DNA of 64,000 nt from CAWKMN01 sp963850765 (GCA_963850765.1 CAWKMN010000011.1:248001-312000); one strand, 5' to 3'; positions 42,855-51,846 are shown, counted from the stretch's first letter. The notes: generated by a model from the letters alone, not told the origin. Numbers and translations: made by a program.

Positions 42855-43994
42855 ATGGCCGACGCTCGACAATCCGCCCAACACACCGACTATAATCTGC
42901 ATGGCGCGGTAGGCATCCGCCTGCTGGATGCCCGCCCCGCCGACGTGGCGGTGATCACCCGCCAGTTGAATGCCATCCTGAAACAGCCGCTCAGCGGGCC
43001 GCCCGACATCACCATCCGCTTTGTGGACCGGCTGCCCACATCGTCGCGCGTGCGGCTGATCGGGGTGGACGATGCCGGCTTCACGGATGACGCATTCTTG
43101 ATTCTGCGCAGCAAACACAAAAGCGCGGCGAAAGTACAGATCCCCTTCGCGCAAATCGGCCAGCAGCCATGCGAGATCGTGGTCGAGCGCGGCCTGCCCG
43201 CCGTGCCGCATCTCATCGCCATCATCAACCTGACCATGACGGCCAAGGGTATCCTGCCGCTGCACGCCTCGGCCTTCAATTACCGGGGAACCGGCGCTTT
43301 GGCGACCGGCTGGGCTAAAGGCGGCAAGACCGAAGTCCTGCTGGCGTTTGCCGCGCATGGCGCGCAGTACATCGGAGACGAGTGGGTTTACCTGACTCGT
43401 GACGGGCAGATGAGCGGCATTCCCGAACCCGTGCGCCTGTGGAAGTGGCACCTCGACGAGATGCCGCAGTATTGGGCCGGCGTGAAGCGCGCCGACCGGC
43501 TCCGACTGCGGGGACTGGCACTGCTGGTCCGCACGCTGGAACGCCTGAGCACCAACAGTCTCAGCCGCCGCGTCCTGCCCTCACGCCTGATGCGCCGGGC
43601 ACTGCCAATCCTCAAGCGGCAGCTTAATGTGCTGGTTCCACCCACGCGCCTTTTCGAGGGCAGCACGGCTCCGGCTGCGGGCACGCTGCAGCGAATCTTC
43701 TTTGTGGCCAGCCACGAGTTCCCCGAGACGCTGATCGAGCCCGTCGACTCGCTGGACATCGCGCGGCGCATGGCCTTTTCGCTGCAAGAAGAACGCGCCG
43801 ATTTCATGAGCACGTATCTGAAGTTCCGCTTCGCCTTTCCGGATCAGTGTAACGAATTGATTGATCATCTGGAACAGCGCGAGCATGACCTGCTCATGGC
43901 AGCGCTGGCGAACAAACAGGCCTATGCGATCTACCATCCTTACCCAGCGGCGATTGCAGCGTTCTATAATCTCATCAATCCATTGTTCGAGTAA
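42855..43994 (+). CDS. HPr kinase-like P-loop protein
   Basis: 379 residues. A central P-loop GWAKGGKTE (residues 152-160), preceded by ILPLHASAFNYRG and followed by YIGDEWVYL, matches the 'serine kinase/HprK-like' group, in which LHAS-x-GKSG-x-GDE is the usual order. The HPr-specific C-terminal signature of true HprK is not seen, so it is not the sugar-control kinase. The C-terminal half is helical and basic. ATG 42855 is chosen; an in-frame TTG at 42840 directly follows AAGGGGG and is less plausible. The thymidylate-kinase-like gene begins 25 bases later. Confidence 0.75.
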   Translation: MADARQSAQHTDYNLHGAVGIRLLDARPADVAVITRQLNAILKQPLSGPPDITIRFVDRLPTSSRVRLIGVDDAGFTDDAFLILRSKHKSAAKVQIPFAQIGQQPCEIVVERGLPAVPHLIAIINLTMTAKGILPLHASAFNYRGTGALATGWAKGGKTEVLLAFAAHGAQYIGDEWVYLTRDGQMSGIPEPVRLWKWHLDEMPQYWAGVKRADRLRLRGLALLVRTLERLSTNSLSRRVLPSRLMRRALPILKRQLNVLVPPTRLFEGSTAPAAGTLQRIFFVASHEFPETLIEPVDSLDIARRMAFSLQEERADFMSTYLKFRFAFPDQCNELIDHLEQREHDLLMAALANKQAYAIYHPYPAAIAAFYNLINPLFE

Positions 43995-44019
43995 GCCACA
44001 TTATCCCCAGGAGCTTTAT

Positions 44020-44724
44020 ATGTTTACCGTTGCCGTCATCGGCCCCGATGGTGCTGGAAAATCTACTGTCACCCAGGAACTGCTGCACAAGCTGCCGCTG
44101 CCTGCCAAATATGTGTACATGGGCGTGAATCTGGAAAGCAGCAAGATGGTGCTGCCGACGACTCGTTTGTTCCTGGAGCTCAAGAAACTGCGCGGTAAAC
44201 GACCCGACATGGCCGGGCCGCACGATCCGCTGCGCAGCAAAAAACGCTCAGGCAGCCCGCTGAAAAGGATGCTGGACTCATTCAAGCTGACCGTGCGCAT
44301 GAGCAATCTCATGGCCGAGGAATGGTTCCGGCAGGTGGTGGTATGGAGCTACCTCCGGCGGGGCAATGTGGTCCTGTTTGATCGCCATGTCTTCACCGAT
44401 TATTACTCCTACGACGTTGCCGGCGGTGATATTCCCTTCATCAATCGGGTCCACGGTTTTATGCTGCGCCGCCTTTATCCACGGCCTAATCTGGTGATCT
44501 GCCTGGACGCGCCGGCCGAGGTGCTGTATGCGCGCAAACCTGAAGCGCCGCCCGAACTGCTGGAAATTCGCCGGCAGGAGTATCTGAAGCTGCGAGATGT
44601 ATTCCCCGCCTTTTACGTGATCGACGTATCTCAGCCGACGGAGCAGGTGGTGCAGCAGGCATGCGAGCTAATCCTGCAATACCACCAGTCCAAGGGACAT
44701 ATCCCTGCGCAAATACACGCCTGA
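44020..44724 (+). CDS. Thymidylate-kinase-like P-loop nucleotide kinase
   Basis: 234 residues. Walker A GPDGAGKST (residues 8-16), a DRHVFTDYYSYDVAGGD segment where thymidylate kinases have the DR(Y/F) motif, and LVICLDAPAEVLYARKPE as the LID-adjacent strand. It is longer and more divergent than canonical Tmk, and has a basic insert after the P-loop (SSKMVLPTTRLFLELKKLRGKRP). Similar proteins occur with polysaccharide or secondary-metabolism genes. ATG 44020 follows CAGGAG. Its partner is the HprK-like gene. Confidence 0.8.
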   Translation: MFTVAVIGPDGAGKSTVTQELLHKLPLPAKYVYMGVNLESSKMVLPTTRLFLELKKLRGKRPDMAGPHDPLRSKKRSGSPLKRMLDSFKLTVRMSNLMAEEWFRQVVVWSYLRRGNVVLFDRHVFTDYYSYDVAGGDIPFINRVHGFMLRRLYPRPNLVICLDAPAEVLYARKPEAPPELLEIRRQEYLKLRDVFPAFYVIDVSQPTEQVVQQACELILQYHQSKGHIPAQIHA

Positions 44725-44739
44725 GACGGCCCATTCATG

Positions 44740-44774
44740 GCCCCTGGCAGGCTCTCCGCCGGGGGCTGTTTTTT
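44740..44774 (+). terminator. Rho-independent terminator
   Basis: GCCCCTGGC and GCCGGGGGC (one wobble) pair around a nine-base loop and are followed by TGTTTTTTC, 16 bases past the thymidylate-kinase-like stop. Confidence 0.88.
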
Positions 44775-44808
44775 CTCTCCAATACCCCTCTAGCCTGGAC
44801 GACGATGA

Positions 44809-45525
44809 TTAATCGCGGATCCGCCCCTCATCACGACCGGCGCGATTTTCCTGGTACCAGTCGCAGAGATCAGTCAGCGGGCAGCGCTCGCAGCGGGGCA
44901 CGCTCCACACACAGATCTGCTGGCCGTGGCGCAGCATATCGATATGGAAGTTGAAGAGAACACGCGGATCTTTTGGCAGCAGCGCCAGCAGCAGCTCGTG
45001 CGCTTTGTTGGCCGAGATGCGCGGGCCGATCAGCCCTAGCCGGATGCTGACGCGGTGGACGTGGGTATCGACCGGCAGGATCGGGTGCGCGAAACAGAAC
45101 AGCAGCACCAGCGACGCCGTTTTGATCCCGACGCCGGGCAGGGCCATCAGCCAGTTCAGGGCTTCCTCAGTCGGCATCTCCGCCAAAAAATCAATCGATG
45201 GTTCGCCCCGTTGCTGAATGATGATGGTCAGAGCTTCCTTGATGCGCGGCGCTTTCGATTCGGGGTAGTTCGCCGGCTCGATGGCGGCGGCCAGCTCGTC
45301 CACCGGCGCATCGCGGATCGCTTCCCACGAGCCAAACCGTTCCCACATGTTCTCAAAAGCCTGTGCTTCGTTCTGCTGCGTCGTGCGATGCGAGAGCATG
45401 GTCGAGATCAGTTCGTGCATGGGCTTGCGGCGCGGCTTGAGCGGATGCTCACCATACGTTTTGAGCAGCCGTCGATAAACCTCCTGGGTCTTGGACAACA
45501 GTTCGGCGGAAGGTTGGGGCGACAT
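44809..45525 (-). CDS. nth: Endonuclease III family DNA glycosylase
   Basis: A 238-residue base-excision-repair enzyme that removes oxidised pyrimidines and cuts at the abasic site. The helix-hairpin-helix LPGVGIKTA carries catalytic Lys 135, and Asp 153 lies in PVDTHVHRV. The [4Fe-4S] cluster cysteines are at 205, 212, 215 and 221 (C-x6-C-x2-C-x5-C). ATG 45525 is chosen over a longer start at 45573. It is downstream of, and may be read with, the oxidase operon. Confidence 0.94.
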   Translation of the reverse strand: MSPQPSAELLSKTQEVYRRLLKTYGEHPLKPRRKPMHELISTMLSHRTTQQNEAQAFENMWERFGSWEAIRDAPVDELAAAIEPANYPESKAPRIKEALTIIIQQRGEPSIDFLAEMPTEEALNWLMALPGVGIKTASLVLLFCFAHPILPVDTHVHRVSIRLGLIGPRISANKAHELLLALLPKDPRVLFNFHIDMLRHGQQICVWSVPRCERCPLTDLCDWYQENRAGRDEGRIRD

Positions 45526-45579
45526 AGAATCTTCTCCAAAGGTCCCGGTGGGGGTGAATAGATCACCTCGCACGACGAT

Positions 45580-46536
45580 TTAGTGTGTTTCGGCCAGGTA
45601 ATCGATCACGGCCTGCCGTTCCTCGTCGTTGAGCTCCGCGCCATAGCCGATCATCTTGTCCACTGTCTCGGCCCACTCTTCCGGTGATTTGTCCACGTTA
45701 TCAACCCGCTCGCGGTCGTGGCACTCCGTACAGTGCTCGCTGACAAGCTGATCGCCGCTCAACGCCGTTTCCTCGCCGGATGGCGGCTCCGCTTGCGCGG
45801 TGCTATCGCCCGTCACCCACATCACGGCATAATCGTTGCCGATGGTGTGCAGGGGCAGGCCGCTCATCAGCACGTACCGGCCGGGATCCATCGTCACCGT
45901 CAGATCCTTCGTGTCGTCGGGGGGAACTTCAACCCCACTCTGAACCATCTCAAAGGGGCGGCCCCCTTCGGCTCCATGCCAGGGCAGCATCCATCCCAGC
46001 GACGAAACGGGGCGAACTATGGACAACTGCTGCGTTTCCTGAGATTCATTGGTTACGCGGATCTGAACGTCACCCGCGCCGACGGTTGAGGAGGAAAGCT
46101 CCAGGCCGGAGTCGCCCTGCGTGATCTCCAATGTGCTGGCGGCGTTCGCAACGTTTGCGCCCTGGGCGGTATCTAAACCGGCGGGCGTGGCTTCGGACAC
46201 GGGTGCATTGCCGGCCATGTCCGTCTGCGTCGAGCCGACCGCTTCCCCTTCGTCGTCCAGGCTGATGGCGACGATCAGAACCAGCGGCACGACCAGCAGC
46301 AGCCCCAGCACAAACGGCACCGCAAAAACCCGCCGGTCGTAGCGCAGGTGCATAAACCACAGCACCACCAGCGCGATCTTCGACACCGCCAGTGCCACCA
46401 GCGCGCCGAGCTGGAGCGCATCGGGCAGATCGTCCAGGTAGCTGACGCCGACTTCCAGCGCGGTGAAAATCGCCAGTGCGAGAAAGACGTAGAGATAAGT
46501 CCGTGAACGATCGTCTCCGTGCTGTTGTTCGGCCAT
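45580..46536 (-). CDS. ctaF: Cytochrome c oxidase subunit IV fused to a cupredoxin-like domain and a c-type cytochrome
   Basis: 318 residues. Residues ~12-95 hold three membrane helices in the prokaryotic COX4/CtaF pattern (TYLYVFLALAIFTALEVGVSYL; VSKIALVVLWFMHLRYD; PFVLGLLLVVPLVLIVAISL). After a linker, residues ~133-245 look like a small beta-barrel of the cupredoxin type (VPPDDTKDLTVTMDPGRYVLMSGLPLHTIGNDYAVMWVTG) without an obvious copper site. Residues 255-318 form a cytochrome c domain with heme site CTECH (269-273) and a downstream Met. This three-part build is unusual. The gene lies 150 bases below the second subunit III gene. Confidence 0.82.
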   Translation of the reverse strand: MAEQQHGDDRSRTYLYVFLALAIFTALEVGVSYLDDLPDALQLGALVALAVSKIALVVLWFMHLRYDRRVFAVPFVLGLLLVVPLVLIVAISLDDEGEAVGSTQTDMAGNAPVSEATPAGLDTAQGANVANAASTLEITQGDSGLELSSSTVGAGDVQIRVTNESQETQQLSIVRPVSSLGWMLPWHGAEGGRPFEMVQSGVEVPPDDTKDLTVTMDPGRYVLMSGLPLHTIGNDYAVMWVTGDSTAQAEPPSGEETALSGDQLVSEHCTECHDRERVDNVDKSPEEWAETVDKMIGYGAELNDEERQAVIDYLAETH

Positions 46537-46549
46537 CAATGATCCCTTT

Positions 46550-46695
46550 TCAGCTATTAGCCGTTAGCCTTTAGCGATTAGCAGGTGTCTGGTATTCTCG
46601 CCACGCCAAATCTCTGCTTTCGGGCAGAAAGGGGGAGGGAGAAACACTTTCCAGTCAGATCAACAGCTAAATGCTAACTGCTGACTGCCAATCGC
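46550..46695. repeat. Heptamer repeats around the ctaF upstream gap
   Basis: TATTAGC-CGTTAGC-CTTTAGC-GATTAGC (46555-46582) and the opposite orientation GCTAAAT-GCTAACT-GCTGACT (46667-46687) bracket the gap between ctaF and the second ctaE. Confidence 0.7.
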
Positions 46696-47277
46696 TCAAT
46701 ACAGATAAATCAAGGTAAACAACACGATCCAGACCACATCGACAAAATGCCAGTACAGGCCGAAGACCTCAACGCCCTGGTAATTCCGAGACGAATAAGC
46801 ACCGTTGAGGGCATAGATCAGCACAAAAGAGGCGATCACCAGCCCGATAAACACATGCGTGCCATGCACGCCCGTAACCGCAAAAAATGGGCCGCCAAAC
46901 GTATGCTCCGCCGTGATATCATGGCGGAACAGTTCGGCCCACTCATAGCCCTGGCCGGCCAGGAACAGCGCCCCCAACAGGATAATGCCCAGTAGATTAT
47001 TCCGCAGGCCGCGCTGATTACCGTGCTGAATGGCGTCAAGCCCTCGCACGACCAGAAAGCTGCTCATGATCAGGATAAACGTGTTCAGCCCGACCAGAGG
47101 AATACTCAGGTGTTCGCGGAATTCGCCATATTCGCTGCCATGATTGACGCGGGCAAAGATAAGCCCGAGCATCAGGCTGCTGAACAGGACGACCTCGCCG
47201 CCCAGAAAGAGCCACATCGCCAGCTTGGTGTTGTCGCGCTGCGCCACGAGTTCGGTGTGCTTGCTGGTTTCAGTCAT
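46696..47277 (-). CDS. ctaE: Cytochrome c oxidase subunit III (second copy in the operon)
   Basis: 193 residues with five membrane helices. Motifs include LAMWLFLGGEVVLFSSLMLGLIFARV, FLAGQGYEWAELFRHDIT, FGGPFFAVTGVHGTHVFIGLVIA and GLYWHFVDVVWIVLFTLIYLY, the last two being the usual HGxHV and WHFVDxVW signatures. ATG 47277 overlaps the preceding small gene by eight bases. Confidence 0.93.
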   Translation of the reverse strand: MTETSKHTELVAQRDNTKLAMWLFLGGEVVLFSSLMLGLIFARVNHGSEYGEFREHLSIPLVGLNTFILIMSSFLVVRGLDAIQHGNQRGLRNNLLGIILLGALFLAGQGYEWAELFRHDITAEHTFGGPFFAVTGVHGTHVFIGLVIASFVLIYALNGAYSSRNYQGVEVFGLYWHFVDVVWIVLFTLIYLY

Positions 47278-47494
47278 GGTCAAGGTCCTCATCAGGCAGT
47301 GCTGCCAGCCGGTTTTCCTGCGTCCAGGCGGTGATCGCCAGCACCATCAGCAGCAGGCCGATCGCGCTGATGACCGGCGTCCAGATCACGCCGATCGCGA
47401 TCAGGACCGCCCCCAGAGCGACCAGAAAGGGCTGGTAGCTGGGCGCGGGCAGATGAATACCCTCAGGTAGATTACGCTGATGTCTAGAGTCCAT
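47270..47494 (-). CDS. Small membrane protein of the oxidase operon
   Basis: 74 residues. IHLPAPSYQPFLVALGAVLIAIGVIW and VISAIGLLLMVLAITAWTQENR give two membrane helices. This resembles the extra C-terminal helices of fused subunit I proteins or a short subunit IV-like polypeptide. It overlaps ctaG (11 bases) and ctaE (8 bases), so it is firmly part of the operon and probably an oxidase accessory subunit. Confidence 0.75.
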   Translation of the reverse strand: MDSRHQRNLPEGIHLPAPSYQPFLVALGAVLIAIGVIWTPVISAIGLLLMVLAITAWTQENRLAALPDEDLDHD

Positions 47495-48467
47495 GTCTCA
47501 CCTTGTGATGTTGCCGAGTCGTTTCGCCTTGCAGAACGGATGGTTCGTCAATCCAGCGGTAGGCCACGGCGATCAGCACAGCCAGCAGCAGCACATGGCC
47601 GGGCAGGCCCATGATCACACCCGCCAACTGCTGATCCTCGAGCGGGCTCAGACCCCACGCCCCGGTCGTTGAGGCATATGCATCGTACAGCGGGCGTCCG
47701 GCGAAGATCAGCAGCGCACTCAGCGCGACGCCTTGCAGCAGCGCCGCGAACAGGGCCACCATCACCGGCAGGTACATGCGCCGGTGCAGCCGCCGCGCCA
47801 GAACCCACCAGAAGCCATAAGCGCTTGCCAGGAACAAGGCATGTTCCAACTCGTGTATCCAGGTCTCGTGCAGCGCCGCCTCATAGAAGGCGGGCAGGTG
47901 CCACAGCCACAGCAGCCCGGCGAACAGCAGCCACGCCACCACCACCTGATCCAGCCAGCCAAGCGCGTCGCGCAATCGCGGCTGATTTTCCCACCAGCGT
48001 GCGATCGTCTGCGCCCGGCGGCGGGGCAGCGCCCACATCAGGGCCAGCGGCAGATCGCTCACTACCAGCAGGGGCGCGACGGCGAAGATCAGCAGCATGT
48101 GCTGGGTCATATGGGCCGAGAGCAGGGCGTCACTCATGGCGTCGAGCGGCGAGAAGACCGCCGCCGCCAGCAGTATCACCGCCCCGGCGAATGCCGCCAC
48201 CTGTCCCCACCGGATGCCCCGGCCAATCCCGGCGCGCGTCCATACATTCCGCACACCCCGGCTGTAGACCAGCGCGAGCAGCGCCAGCCCGATCACCATG
48301 TGGAGCGGCCAGCTCCAGGCGCGGGCTGCCGTCTCGGGCGAGATGCCGCCGTCGCCGTGTGCCAGGGCCATCGAGGGCATGGCCAGCAGAGCCGCACACA
48401 GAATCAGCAGCGCGACCCAACGCCGCTGTCTGGGATTGGTCAGGAACCGGAGCACAAAAATCAGCAT
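47484..48467 (-). CDS. ctaG: CtaG-type cytochrome c oxidase assembly protein (caa3 group)
   Basis: 327 residues with a signal-like start (LILCAALLAMPSMALAHG) and about seven membrane helices. Histidine-rich signatures are FSPLDAMSDALLSAHMTQHMLLIFAVAPLLV, LWLWHLPAFYEAALHETWIHELEHALFL and DQQLAGVIMGLPGHVLLL, matching the Bacillus caa3 CtaG family (not the periplasmic Cox11 copper chaperone). ATG 48467 is chosen. Confidence 0.9.
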   Translation of the reverse strand: MLIFVLRFLTNPRQRRWVALLILCAALLAMPSMALAHGDGGISPETAARAWSWPLHMVIGLALLALVYSRGVRNVWTRAGIGRGIRWGQVAAFAGAVILLAAAVFSPLDAMSDALLSAHMTQHMLLIFAVAPLLVVSDLPLALMWALPRRRAQTIARWWENQPRLRDALGWLDQVVVAWLLFAGLLWLWHLPAFYEAALHETWIHELEHALFLASAYGFWWVLARRLHRRMYLPVMVALFAALLQGVALSALLIFAGRPLYDAYASTTGAWGLSPLEDQQLAGVIMGLPGHVLLLAVLIAVAYRWIDEPSVLQGETTRQHHKVRHGL

Positions 48468-48479
48468 GCGCAATTTCCC

Positions 48480-49058
48480 TCAGAGCACGTACAGCGCCGC
48501 AAACAACACCAGCCAGACGCCGGTTACGTAGGCCCAGAACCATTGGCCCAACTCGACTGCCAGATGGTGCCGACTATCAAAGTCACCAAGACGGGCGCGG
48601 ATCAGGTTGGCGATCAGGACGATCACCCCGGCCAGCACGTGCAGCGCGTGGAAGCCCATCAGCGTGAAAAACACGCCGCCAAATTCGGCATCGTCGGGCT
48701 GCATGCCCGAGCGGGAGAATTCCACCAATTGCCCGGCGACGAACAGCAGACCCAGCAGCAGCGTGATCAGCAGGCTCGTGATCAAGCCGGACCGGCTGCC
48801 CCGGCGGATCGATCGCACGCCCCACCATGCGGTGAAGGCGCTGAGCAGCAGAATCCCGGTGTTCGCCACGGGCAGGGTCAGATTCTCCACTGAACGATCC
48901 GCCAGCGGGGGCTGATCGGCGTTGGCGCGCAGGTACAGATACACCATGACCAGCGTCCCAAAAAATACCGTCTCGGCGGCGAGAACCAGCAGCAGCATGA
49001 GCCGGTCGGTCCCGGTGCGGTGATGAGATTCCATCTGGCGCGGGGCTGTCGTCTGCAT
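48480..49058 (-). CDS. ctaE: Cytochrome c oxidase subunit III (first copy in the operon)
   Basis: 192 residues, five helices (LMLLLVLAAETVFFGTLVMVYLYLRAN; GVFFTLMGFHALHVLAGVIVLIANLI; ELGQWFWAYVTGVWLVLFAALYVL). The HALHV motif is kept, but the last helix has WFWAYVTGVW instead of WHFVDxVW. It starts two bases after the ctaD stop. Its sequence is clearly different from the other subunit III gene at 46696, so the operon encodes two paralogues. Confidence 0.9.
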   Translation of the reverse strand: MQTTAPRQMESHHRTGTDRLMLLLVLAAETVFFGTLVMVYLYLRANADQPPLADRSVENLTLPVANTGILLLSAFTAWWGVRSIRRGSRSGLITSLLITLLLGLLFVAGQLVEFSRSGMQPDDAEFGGVFFTLMGFHALHVLAGVIVLIANLIRARLGDFDSRHHLAVELGQWFWAYVTGVWLVLFAALYVL

Positions 49059-49060
49059 GG

Positions 49061-50733
49061 TTAGTGCTCCTTCTGCACGCGATCCGACACGGTGGGATGC
49101 TTCTTATCCCACTGCGGGCCGCGGGCTTTCGACGACCGGGATCCGCGCGAAGTTGTATTCCGGCGGGGGCGAGCTGGTCATCCATTCCAGGGTGAAGCCA
49201 TCCCACGGATCGCCCTTGGCATGCGCGGGCTTGCGCATCGTCTTGATAAAGTTGGCCAGGAAGATGATGATCGCCACAGCGATCACCATCCCGCCGATGG
49301 TAGAGAGCAGGTTCAGTTCGCCCCAGCCCGGCTCGTCGGGGTAGGTGTAGATGCGGCGCGGCATGCCCATGATGCCCAGCAGATGCATCGGGAAGAACAG
49401 CATATTCATCCCGATGAACATCAGCCAGAAATGCCACTTGCCCAGCCGTTCGTCCAGCCGCCGGCCCGACATCTTGGGGAACCAGTAATAGATCCCGGCG
49501 AACAGGCCAAAAATCGCGCCGCCAAACAACACATAATGCAGGTGAGCGACCACGTAGTAGGTGTCGGTGATCTGCCAGTCGACCGGCACGACCGCCAGGT
49601 GACATCCCGTCCGATCCCGCCGATCGGGAACAGTGACGAGCAAGCCAATGGAGAACAGCATCGGCGTGGTGAAGCGCAGTTTGCCGCCCCACATGGTCCC
49701 CAGCCAGGCGAAGATTTTGACGCCGGTCGGGAACGCCGATCAGGAAGCTGTCCGCCGAGAAGAACAGCAGGGAGGCGGTCGGCATCCCGGTGGCGAACAT
49801 GTGATGCGCCCAGACGGTGAAGGAGAAGCCGATGGCGATGGCCGGAGAAAACCACTGCCTTATAGCCGAACAGCGGCTTGCCGGAAAACACGGGGATGAC
49901 CTCGGAAACGATGCCCAAAGGCCGGCAGGATCAGGATATACACTTCCGGGTGCCCGAAGAACCAGAACAGGTGCTGCCATAGCAGGGAGCTTGCCGCCCT
50001 CCTCCACCTTATAGAAATGCGTGCCCAGCTGCCGGTCGAGCAGCAGCAGCCCGGACGCAGTCATCAGCGCTGGAAGCGCAAAGATGCCAATGGTCGATTG
50101 AAAGACCATCGTCCAGACAAACAGCGGCATGCGGCGCAGGGTCATCCCGGGCGCGCGCAGCTGGAGACGGTGACGATAAAGTTGATCGAGCCGATGCGTG
50201 GTGACGATGCCGAGCATCAGGATGCCCAGGCCCAGAAATCCATGCCGCTGCCGGGTGAATAGCGAGCGTTCGGTCAGCGGCGCGTAAGCTGAACCAGCCG
50301 TTGCTGGGCGCGCCGTCTGCAAAGAAGCTGGTATACAGAAACAGGCCGCCGAACAGGATACAGCCAGTAACTCAGTGCGTTCAGCTTCGGGAACGCCATG
50401 TCGCGCGCGCCGATCATCAGCGGCACAATATAATTCGCCAAACCCGACTAGCCATCGGCATCACCGACCAGGAAGATCATGGTGGTGCCATGCATGGTGA
50501 AAAGCTGGTTGTAGGTTTTGTTGCTGAGGAGCTCAGGTTCGGGCCGGGCAAGCTGGACGCGCATCACCAGCGCAAACAGCACCTGCCAGGATGAAGAATA
50601 TGAACGATGTCCCCAGGTAAAGAATGCCGATGCGTTTATGATCGACGGTGGAGATCCAGGTTGCGAGGGCGCTTCGGATCTGATCGCCTGTCCGAGCACC
50701 GGATACTTTTCGCGCGTGTTTTTGTACCGCCAT
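49061..50733 (-). CDS. ctaD: Cytochrome c oxidase subunit I, heavily frameshifted
   Basis: The catalytic heme-copper subunit. Corrected pieces include WISTVDHKRIGILYLGTSFIFFILAG, LFTMHGTTMIFLV, LANYIVPLMIGARDMAFPKLNALSYWLY, FWFFGHPEVYI (CuB His and cross-linked Tyr), TVWAHHMF (CuB His pair) and TDTYYVVAHLHYVLFGG (heme ligands). These make it an A-family oxidase. At least 13 indels are needed between 50582 and 49117, at about 50582, 50462, 50448, 50359, 50288, 50205, 50175, 49995, 49918, 49851, 49734, 49620, 49605 and 49117. The segment 49120-49600 is intact. It starts three bases after ctaC. The density suggests a poorly polished stretch rather than a true pseudogene. Confidence 0.88.
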
Positions 50734-50736
50734 GCT

Positions 50737-51735
50737 CTACTCTTCTAATAGATAAGCCACCAGGGCGTCAATGGTCTCGCGGTCGAGGTTCATATCTGGC
50801 ATCAGGTTTCCCGGCTTCATGGCCTGGGGGTCTTCCAGCCAGCGGCGCAGATTGTCTTCGTTCAGCTTAAAGCTGGACCCGGCGAACGTCGTGCGGGCGT
50901 ACAGATGCCCAAGGTCCGGGCCGATGATTTCGGGAACGACTTCGTCGGCTCCGAAGGTATGGCAGCTCGTACACATCGGGCTGGTGACGAGGCGGTGGCC
51001 CCGTTCCGCCAGATCCGACTGGGGATCCGGGGGCGGCTGCTGCTGCTGTTGAACCCACGCCTCAAAGTCCTCCTGCGAATCCACAAACACCCTGATGCGC
51101 ATGTTGGCGTGGTTCGAGCCGCAGTATTCCGCGCAGAACCCGTGAAACTCGCCCGTTTGAGTCGGCCTGAACCATATGCTGTTCGTCTGGCCGGGGATGT
51201 TATCAACCTTGCCGAACAACTGCGGCACCCAGAAGGTATGAATCACATCGACCGCGAGCAGATCCAGATGCACGTTGGTGTTGACGGGCACATGCAGCTC
51301 GTTGGCCGTCACAATACCGAGATCGGGATATTCGTATGCCCACCACCATTGGTAGCCGTACACCGTGATGTTAAGCGAGTTTTCGTCTTTGTCCGGTGCA
51401 TCGAGCGCCGTGATCGTGCGGGCGGTCAGCACAAACAGGATCGTGACGAGCACCAGCGGGATAAAGGTATAGATGAATTCGATCGTCTTGACGCGATAGG
51501 TCTGTTCAGGGATCGGCTTGCGGTCGGGGCGAAAGCGAAAGCGGTAGAGAATATAGGCCAGCAGGCCAACCACCACGGCAAACACCACCGCGGACATGAT
51601 CAGCGTGATGATGTACAGATCGCGCTGCTCCTCTGTCTGAGGGGAAGCCGAGTCCATAAAATTCGGAGACCCGTTGCAGGCGGCCAGAACGATAATGATC
51701 AGGAGACCCCAGACGGCTCGTGTAAAATGTTTCAT
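50737..51735 (-). CDS. ctaC: Cytochrome c oxidase subunit II with C-terminal cytochrome c (caa3 type)
   Basis: 332 residues. A lipoprotein-type signal (GLLIIIVLAAC) is followed by two membrane helices. The CuA domain has VIHTFWVPQL, CAEYCGSNHANM and the aromatic patch YGYQWWWAYEYP. A Gln-rich linker leads to a cytochrome c domain with CTSCH and a downstream Met in MKPGNLMPDM. The covalent cytochrome defines the caa3 subgroup, which accepts electrons directly from a soluble or membrane donor. First gene of the operon; intact. Confidence 0.95.
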   Translation of the reverse strand: MKHFTRAVWGLLIIIVLAACNGSPNFMDSASPQTEEQRDLYIITLIMSAVVFAVVVGLLAYILYRFRFRPDRKPIPEQTYRVKTIEFIYTFIPLVLVTILFVLTARTITALDAPDKDENSLNITVYGYQWWWAYEYPDLGIVTANELHVPVNTNVHLDLLAVDVIHTFWVPQLFGKVDNIPGQTNSIWFRPTQTGEFHGFCAEYCGSNHANMRIRVFVDSQEDFEAWVQQQQQPPPDPQSDLAERGHRLVTSPMCTSCHTFGADEVVPEIIGPDLGHLYARTTFAGSSFKLNEDNLRRWLEDPQAMKPGNLMPDMNLDRETIDALVAYLLEE

Positions 51736-51787
51736 TACTTCGTCATTTCTGCTTTTGTTCTACTTTTGTCGACCGCGGCACACAGAG

Positions 51788-51809
51788 GGGGCGTATGGTG
51801 ATACGCCCC
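51788..51809. repeat. GGGGCGTAT palindrome upstream of ctaC
   Basis: GGGGCGTAT-GGTG-ATACGCCCC is the same core as at 12158 and 62997. It lies in the gap between the PRC-barrel gene and ctaC. Confidence 0.75.
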
Positions 51810-51846
51810 TGCCAACGCGAACAGCTTGAACGTCGCGTGCTCAGAA

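Noticed and set aside
42855..43994. Canonical HPr kinase/phosphorylase
   Set aside because: The P-loop region fits, but the C-terminal HprK signature and the usual domain sizes are missing.
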